Shown here in pieces: positions 1 to 9,000 of a stretch of DNA of 10,512 bases; position 1 is the stretch's first letter; each line of letters opens with the position of its first letter. A program made the translations under genes and the position numbers. The DNA lies in assembly GCA_900764925.1 (NCBI GenBank), contig CAAFPW010000015.1:1-10512 (forward strand), given 5' to 3'. The stretch comes from Fusobacteriaceae bacterium. Lineage in GTDB: Bacteria > Fusobacteriota > Fusobacteriia > Fusobacteriales > Fusobacteriaceae. The notes beneath the pieces are model-generated. The model did not search any database. It saw nothing but the letters and a program-made list of their open reading frames with translations, and was not told the DNA's origin.

Positions 1-3000
1 GGAACAGCAGGAATAGCTGGTTCAATTGCTGTAAATAAAATAGTAAATAATACTACAACTGATATAGATGGTATTGAAATGATAGCTGACGGAAGTGTTG
101 GAGCTTTATCAGAGAGTGATGATATTATTTCTAACTATGCAGGTACATTAGCATTAGCAGGAACAGCAGCAATTGGAGTTTCTGTAAGTGTAAATGAAAT
201 ATCTGGTAACACTGTGGCTTCTATCAATGATTCAACTATTACAGCTAATGGAAATGGAGAAGGGGTAAAAACTCATGGAGATATAGCTGATGATAGTATT
301 ATAGATAGCATTATAGATAAAGAAACAGCACAATTGGGAAATAATTTGGCAGATAAGAGAGAGGAAAGTATAACAAATGGAATAGCTGTAGATAGTTCTT
401 CTACACATACTTTGAAATCACTTCTTGCTAATGGTGGTTTAGGAGGAATAGCAGCTGTAAATGGAACTGTCAATGTAAATCAAATAAATGGAACAACAAA
501 AGCAAATGTAAGTGATTCTGCTTTAACATCTACAAAAGCTCTCAATATAAAATCTTCTGATTATACAAATAGTTCAGGTATAGTAGGTTCAGCTTCTCTT
601 GGTGGAAATGCAGGAATAGGAGCCTCATCTGATACTAATTTAGTAGGAAGAAGTGTAAATACTGAATTGATAGGTAGTAGCTTAGAAGGGGATAATATAG
701 ATATAGGAGCTATCTCTAAACAAGGTATTTCATCATTTGGAATAGGAGTAGGAGGAGCAATCACAGGAGCAGGAGTAGCGGGAACTGTATCTGTAGTAGA
801 TCTTAAAGGAAATACTTCTGTAAATATTGATAATACTGATATTATCTCTGCTAACAATATCCTTATAAATTCTAATCATTCTGGAGTTATAAGTTTAGGA
901 AGTGGTTCTTTAGGAGTAGGAGCTACAGGTGTAGGAGTAGGAGCAGGTATTTCTGTAGTAAAAGATGAGAATAAAACAGATATTACTATTGATGAGAGTG
1001 AAATAACTTCTGAAAAGACTATTGATATAGCAGCTGAAAATTCTAGCAAAATTCAAACAGCTATAACTTCAGCAGGGGTAGCAGGAATAGGAGCAGGAGT
1101 AGCGGGAACTGTATCTATAAATAATATAACTAATAATGTGACAACAAAGATTTCAAATTCAGTTATTACTTCTAATTCAGAAAATATATCATTGAAATCT
1201 GAAAATAATTTAGATGCTTCTCTAATTTCTGCAGGAGGAGCTGCAGGTTTTGTAGGAGTAGGAGCTGTAGTAAATATCAATACAATAGATAGTTCAGTTA
1301 TTACAGATGTATCTGATACAGATATAAGTGCAAATAATGGAGCTATAGAGATTACTGCAGATGAAATAAGAAATATGGAACAAATATTTGCCAATGTAGT
1401 AGGAGGAGCCGCTGCAATAGGAGGAAATGTTATTATAAACAATTTCGGCACTGCTGTAGATGGAAGCATAAAAGTATCAGATAATCTTAGTATTGATGGA
1501 GCTTATGCTCAAGCAAATGGAACTCAAGAAAATAAATTTGATGATAGAGTAAGTGGTATTTTTGATGAATTTGAAATAACTGATGAAAATTATAAGGTTG
1601 AAGGTAGTAAGGGTGGAACATCTAATACTAACAACACAGGAATAAAAGTTAATATTTCAGATAATTCGAATATTGGTGGTAATACTGTAGATATAGTTTC
1701 AAATGAGATTAATAATATTGATGTAGTAGGTGGCGGAGGTTCTATAGGTGTAGTTAGTGCTTCTGGTTCTGTTGCCATTACAAATATCAATAGGAATATA
1801 GGAATAAATATCTCTAATTCAGATATTAATTCTGTGGATAAACTGAATATTGGAACTAAGACATCTGGAAATATAAATCTAGAAGTTTATCAAGGTTCAG
1901 TAGGATTAGCTGGACTTGGAGCTGCATATGCAGGTATCAATAGTGAAGGAGAAGCTTTAATAGATATATCTTCTAATTCAAATTTAACTTCTAAAAAAGA
2001 CTTAGATATTTTTGCTGAGGACACTGTTGATATAGAGGCAACTTCAACAGGACTTTCTGGTGGAATAATTGCAGCAGGAGCAATAATTTCTGAAGTTGAA
2101 AATAATGGAAATATTGGAGTAACAATAGAAAATGCAAAAATTAAAGCAGAAAATAATGTAAATGTAAAAGCAAAAAAAGAAAATGAAATTAATTCAGAGG
2201 CTATTGGAGGATCTGTAGGAATAGCTTCAGGTATAGGAGTATCTTCTAAAGCTAAAGATGGTGGAACAATTAAAGTTGAGATGCTAAAAGCAAATGAAAT
2301 CAACGGAGAAGAGCTTAACATACAAGCTATTAATAATTTAGCTGTAAATGCTAAAACAGGTAGTATAGCAGCAGGAGCTCTTGTAGGAGTTGGAGTTTCC
2401 ATTGCTGAAGCAGAAACATCAAGTAACACAATAGTATCTACAGAAAATGGAACAAAATTAATTGGGGATACTATTAAAATAGAGGCTGAAATAAGTGGTA
2501 TAGATGGAAAAGAACATACTGTAAGTGCAGAGACAGAATCTGTTGGTGGAGGAGGAATAGCAGGGGTTGATTCCAATTTAGCTAAAGTAGTCAACAGATC
2601 ATCTTCACAATTAAACTTAAATGGAATCAATTTTAGTGGAAAAAATTCTTCTCAAATAAAAGATTTAATTATGACATCTAGAAATAATACAAAACTAAAA
2701 GCTGATATAGACTCTATTTCTTTTGGAGGAATATTTACTTCTGGAGTTAATACAGCTGAAATAGATAATTTTGGAAAATCTTTTATAAATGTATCCAATA
2801 GTGAAAAATCAGATGTAGAAAACTTGAAGATAGAAGGAGTAACAAACTCTGAAAACATTCTAGTATCAAATGGAAATGGTGGTGGAGGTTTAGCAGCTGG
2901 TTCTGCAATCGTTGAAAGTAAAGTAAATACTACTTCTGATGTTAATGTTGGTGGAACTTGGAATGTTTCAAATCTTTTTGAAGCAACTGCAACAGATAAT

Positions 3001-6000
3001 ATTGACGTTTCCATTAATGCCGATTCTACAAGAGGAGGATTTATTGGAGCCAACGGAATCACTATATCAAATGAAGTCAAAAATGATGAAAGTACTAGAG
3101 TAAAGATAATGGATGGAACTACTATAACAGGTCTAGGTCAAGTAAATATAGAGAGTAAAAATGATATTGATGTAGATATAGAAGCTTCTGGAGCCGCATA
3201 TGGTGGAGCTGGATTTGCTGATGTTGTAGTAAAAAATAGTGTAGATAAGAAAACTGCTGTTGAAATAGGAAAAGCCAATATTACAACAGATAAAGAACAG
3301 AAGTATCAAGCTTTTACAGATGCAGATATTCTAGTAAAAAATAAGATTGATGCAGCAGGAGCAATAGCAGGTACAACTGGAAAAATTGAAAATACCCTCA
3401 ATACAAAAAATAATATCTCTCTTACTAAAGATGGACATCTTGAAACAACAAAATATGATCAAGATATTATCTTAGCAGCTAGTGACAAGATAAAAGATAT
3501 TGTTGAGGGAATAGCTGAAACAAGTGGAGCTGGAGGTGCATCTAAGGCAGATGTTAAAAGTAATCTAGCTAGAGAAAATAGAATAGATGTAAATGGAGAT
3601 ATATTAAGTTATAATGATGTAAAACTTTATACTGGTATGGATAAGAATGAAAAATCAAGTAGTGTAGATTATAGAGCTCTTGCACACTCTTACACACATG
3701 GAGCTTTTACAGGAGCAGATCCTATCTTAGGTACAAACATATCTGTAAAAAATCAAGTAGTGACTGGAACAGATTCAGATATTAAAAGTGTACGTAATAT
3801 AGATGTAGAAGCAAATTCTGGAGAAAATCGTATAGAGAGAGCTGTTCAAAAATATACTTGGTATTCTCAAGAAAATAGTAGTGATTATGTAACAACAGCT
3901 AGTGGAGAATCAAATGAGAATATAAATAGTGAAGATAACTATGCAGATATTCAAGGAAATATGGAAGCAGGAATATATGCAAATCAAGTAATAACTATTG
4001 ATGGAGTTGTAGATTTAAACAAAGATATAAATGGTAAAACTGATATAGTTGATGCTGATGTTATCTCTAAACCAAAACTTACATATGGAGAAGGAACTAA
4101 TATAGATGTAGAAACAGGAATAGAAGATTATGCTAATAATCTTATTAAACGTTATAATGAGATATGTGAACTTTTGAAAGATTATTCAGATGAAAAGAGT
4201 GCTGCTTACCAAGGATACCAAGCAGAAAAGACAAGAATATTGAATACAATGATATCATTGGGATTAGCAGAAGAGGTAGCATTTGAAGATGAAACTAAAG
4301 CTATAGTTCCAATTGGAAAACTTGATGTACAATATGTAAAAATATCAGATATTGTAGCTTCTGGAGGAAATATAACAATTAATTCTGGAAATATAAAAAA
4401 TGTTCAAGAGGGAATAGATTCTGGAAGAATAAAAGCTAATGGAAATCCACAAATCTCTATTACTAATAATAGTAACCTTTATTTGAAGGTTGGAGATATA
4501 AGAATACTTGAAAAAGGTGGAGTAATATCTTTTAATAATAGTATTCTTAAAGATACATCACTAGAAGAGAAATCTGCAATAAATATTGAAAATAACTGGA
4601 ACTCTACTTTAACAGTAAAAGATGAAAAAGGAGATAAACATGATGTAAAAGTTTTATCTACAATAGAGGTTACAGGAGATATTGAGAATCTTATTGGTGA
4701 TATAAATATTATTAATAGAGGTGGAGATATACTAATGCAAGGTGAGGAGATAGGAGATTCTACTAATATAGTAGCTGGAGGAAACTTAAATCTTTCTGCT
4801 ACAGGATCTATCTCTCAAGCTTATACAGAGGGAATAACTAATATTGGAACAACTCCAGAGGAAGCATGGAAAGAATTTATGCAAAGTACTAAGGATCAAG
4901 CTCTAGAAAATAATGATCTTCAAAGTGATCAAAATGAAAACTTCTATAGAGGAACTGGAGTAAGAGGAAGTACAACATCTGGAATAATAGCAGGTGGAGA
5001 GATATATCTCAATGGAGAGGTAATAAATGTAAATGGAAAAGTTCAGAGTGGATTTGATAAATATGAAGTTATAATCAATGGAGATACTATAGGATATAAT
5101 AATCAAAAAGTTTCTGACTTAATAGCATCATATGATAAAAATTGGGATAACAACGGTGGAACGATTACTGAGAATAATCTTAAAGATTATATTCTAACAA
5201 AGGGTGGAAATAAGTACGATGAACAAACAGGAACATTCTACTACGAACCTGCTACATATTATGATCCTTCTACAAAACAAGTTGTAGTGGAAAATATTAA
5301 TGTTGGTGGTGGAAAAGTGTATATCACTGGAAGAGTAATAAGTACAGGAAATGGAGAAATTACAGCATTAGATGGAGCTGCTAACATAAATATTGATAAC
5401 AATACAAATAATGATTTAAGAATAGGAACTATAAGAAATAGTGATGTACAAGGTTTAATTAGTATCAATGATGCTCAAAAAAATATAGTGACTGAATACT
5501 ATAGAGATAAGACAGTAACTAAAGAGATAACAAATCAAAGAGATGAAAACGGAAGTTATATATATAATGTTAGAGAAACTTTAGCAGATGGAACAGAGAG
5601 ATACTACACTCCTGATAAAGGAATGAGATATAATTGGACTGAAGGATCAGAGACAGGAATATCTTCAACATACACTCAATCTAAAGATTTCTACTTCTGG
5701 GGTGGACTTAGACTTAGTATGGATCAAGTTATAAGGGATAATACTTCTAAACCAAAAGAAACTGAAGTATTAGACAAAACTGGTAAACCTGTTGGAAGTT
5801 TTATAAGTCAAGATACAAATAATAATAGCGATTTTTCAATGAACTTTACTAATAAAGCTGGAAACGAAAAGGAGATAGTTGGAAAACGTAGTTGGACAGA
5901 GTATCATGATTTCCTTCATTCCTCTGGAACAGATTATTATGAATGGACTGAGAAAGGAATAACAGAGCAAACTTATACAGGAAGTATCAAAGCAGATAGA

Positions 6001-9000
6001 GATATTGGAATTAAATTTATTGGATCAGAAAATGGAAATATCAATATTGAAAGTAATAATAATATAGAGCTTGCTGGAAGTATTACTAATGCTAGAAGCA
6101 CTAATACTATGGCTAAAGGAAATACTGGAAATTCTATGACTAATATTCTTTCAGAAAATGGAAAAATTATAGAAACAGCAGGATCGATTACTGCCGATAC
6201 ATTTGAGCTTAAAGGTAAGAATGGAATAGAGAATATAGTTATAAATGGAATTGGAGATACAGTTAACCTTTCAGCTAATGTAGCAGATGGAAATATAGAT
6301 ATTGAAGTTAGAAATAATGTTATTTTAGGTGAACTTGTAGGAAAAGATAGAGTTGAGCTTTCTGCTTATGGTAATATTTCTCAACAAAATAGAGAAACAG
6401 CAGGAGTAGTAGGAAATAGAATAGATTTAGTAAGTGAAATAGGTGGAATAGACTTAATTGTAGATTCTGGAGATACTCCACTTGTTGGAGGAGATACTCT
6501 GTCAGCTAGTATAAATGCCAGTGCAGCCAAAGATATATCTCTAAAAGAAAGTGATGGAGATATGAGAATAGGAAAAATTTATAGTTCTCAAGGAGATGTC
6601 ACTCTTGAAACAGATGGAGCATTAGTAGATGCTCTACCTACAGGAGAGCATGTAGAAAATATCTCTACACAAGAGATGATTAATCGTTGGAAAGAAGCTG
6701 GACTTATAGATTCGGAAGAACTTAGAAATGAAAAAGAGCAACAATACAAAGAATACAGTGATGGAGTAAAAGCTGAATATGCTGAGTATCTAGAATTAAA
6801 ATCACAAACTTTAGAAGAGGGAAGTGTAGAAGCTCAAAAACTTGCTAAATTAAATGAAAAATATAGTAATTATGCAGATGCTGAAGATTATTTATCTAAT
6901 AGTACTGAAGGACAAAATCAACTTAAATTAAAAAATTCTGGAGGAAAATGGGATCAAAATCAACTTCTTTATGCAATACAAGATAGTATGGTTAACCAAG
7001 AGGGAGGTTCTACTCAAAAAGAGATTAAAGAACCAAACATAAAAGGTAATAATATTACGATAAAAGCTGGAAAAGGAGTTGGAGTTGATAAAGAGGAAAC
7101 AGTAGTAGATTTGACTACATTGAAAGAAAATAATTACGAAGGACTTAAAAAACTTGCATCCTCTGAAGCCGCTGATGTTATTTGGAATCAAGAAGAAGGA
7201 ATAGCAACAATTAGAGAGAAAAATCCTATTGGTATTCAAATGACTAATAGTGAAGGAAAACTTAATGTTGAAGCTAATGATAACATTTATTTGGCAGCAA
7301 GAGTTGAAGAAAATGGAAATCCAGATGTAAATACTTTGTATGTAGAAAATATTAATACTACTGGAAATATTAGACTTTTAGGAACTGGAGGAGTATTTAA
7401 TGTAAGTCAAGATGGAACTAACTTTACAGGAAAAGATCTAATTCTCGAAGGAGGAAAAGGAGATTTAGGAGAACTTGAAAAAGCTCTTACTATGAATATA
7501 AGTGGCACTCTTATAGCTAGAAGTGATGGAAATATTTATCTAAACCAAACTGCTGGAGATCTCAATGTTGCAGCTATCTATGGTGGTGGAGTTGTAAATC
7601 TTAAATCAGCAGGTAATATCTTTAGTACAAATGTAGTTTTAGATAAATATGGTAATGAAGAGAGTGCTGGAAATACTAGTGGTACGAGTGAAGAGGATAG
7701 TGACTTAATTCTTGGATATATCAACGCTGAAAAAGGAATAGTACTTGATGCTCAAAAAGATATAGGAACAGCTGAACAAGGTATAAATATAAGAAATGGA
7801 AAAGAGTATGCTGTTGATGCTAAAGGAGAAAATATTTATCTACAAGGTAAAAAAGATGGAACTCTTCTACTTGGAACATTAGATGCTCAAGAGAATATAG
7901 AGATTGAAAGTGAAGATTCTATAACAACTTCTGAAACTATAAAAGGTAGAAATATAACTTTTGTAGCAGAAAATAATATTACTCTTGGAACAGAGCAACA
8001 AGATACAAATCTTACTTCAAATAAATTGAATTTAAATGCTAAAAATGGAAGTATTGCTCAAAATGAAAGAGATACTGTTATTTCTAAGGATGTCATAGCT
8101 TCTGCTAATACTGGAATAAAACTTGATTCAAATAAAAATAAGTTTGATTCTATAAACTTAGAAAATAATAGTAATGATATTTTAGTAAATAATAGTGGAG
8201 AAAATGGTTTGAATGTTACTTTTAATAAGGGTACAAATGCTGGAAATATAATTATCAACAATGTTACTGGAAATATGAATATCAAAGGAAGTAACGGAAG
8301 TATTAATGCTACTGGTGAAAATGATTTAATCTTTAATAATGAAAATGGCGATATAACTATTGAAGAAAATAATAATTTAACAGCTGGAAAAGATATTTCT
8401 ATAGTTACAAATAAAGGAAATATTAATACAAATAATTCTGAAATTACAGCAAATAGTAACGTAACACTAGAAACATTAGTAGGAGATATATTAGCAGCAG
8501 GAAATATAGAAGCAACATTAGGAGATATAGATGTATCTTCAGCAGAAAGTGGAAATATAGGAGTAACAGGAAGCTTAACAGCAGGAAATAGTATAGATGT
8601 GCTAGGAAATCAAGGAGCAATAAATCTAACTAAAGGAGCAAAAGAGTATCTAGTAAAATCAGGAGCTGAAACAACTATATTGACAGAGAGTGGAGATGTA
8701 GGATTATCAGGAGATATTTTATCAGGAAAAGATCTATTGCTATCAACAACATTAGGAGATATTACACATGATACAAATATTGTTTCTGGAGGAGAGGGAA
8801 GAGTAGAGACAAAAGAAACTGGAGATATAACTATCAATAATATGACAACAGAAAACGATCTATATTTAACAACTAAAGTAGGAGATATAAATGCTAATGA
8901 ATTGAGAAGTATAAATGGATCAGTATATGTCTCTTCAGCAAATAGAGGAAATATTAAAGCTAGAGATATAGATGCCTATGCAATGGCTAATATTTTTACG

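Larger units (their letters stand above)
1..3790 (+). repeat. About 22 degenerate Gly-rich repeats of ~53 residues
   Basis: Each unit has a Gly/Ala/Val patch (e.g. GAGVAGTVSV), then a polar stretch with an N-x-T-type turn, a strand such as V-x-I-x-x-S-x-I, and a second short strand ending near S/A-x-x-x. Patches begin near 1, 160, 436, 586, 742, 907, 1072, 1231, 1396, 1723, 1891, 2044, 2203, 2356, 2536, 2716, 2872, 3028, 3187, 3352, 3520 and 3694. Most spacings are 153-180 nt (51-60 residues). Two larger gaps, after the second patch and after 1396, hold polar inserts at about 260-420 and 1490-1640. Divergence between units is high apart from two that share a 28-bp identity. Such units are common in very large beta-strand-repeat exoproteins. 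Whether each is 2-3 turns of one beta-helix is inference. Confidence 0.85.

Noticed and set aside
79..81. ATG as start of the giant gene
   Set aside because: No Shine-Dalgarno sequence precedes it, the same repeat-type coding sequence continues upstream to base 1, and the secretion domain expected at the N-terminus is absent.
742..780. AGGAGG-like strings in the Gly repeats as internal ribosome-binding sites
   Set aside because: They arise from runs of GGA Gly codons and occur throughout the repeats without suitably spaced starts of new frames.
2172..2178. A7 tracts (also 5477-5483 and 9208-9214) as phase-variation switches
   Set aside because: Seven-base A runs are expected by chance in Lys/Asn-rich AT-rich coding sequence, and the frame is intact across all of them.
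1890..2630. 246-codon open frame on the minus strand, and several shorter ones (e.g. 561-857, 1053-1469, 2652-3080)
   Set aside because: They are antisense to the purine-rich exoprotein gene and have Pro/Ser/Ile-rich low-complexity products; they are shadows of the plus-strand codons.
1..3790. Periodic repeats as a CRISPR or satellite array
   Set aside because: The periodicity is at protein level with highly diverged DNA, an unbroken reading frame and no constant repeat/spacer structure.
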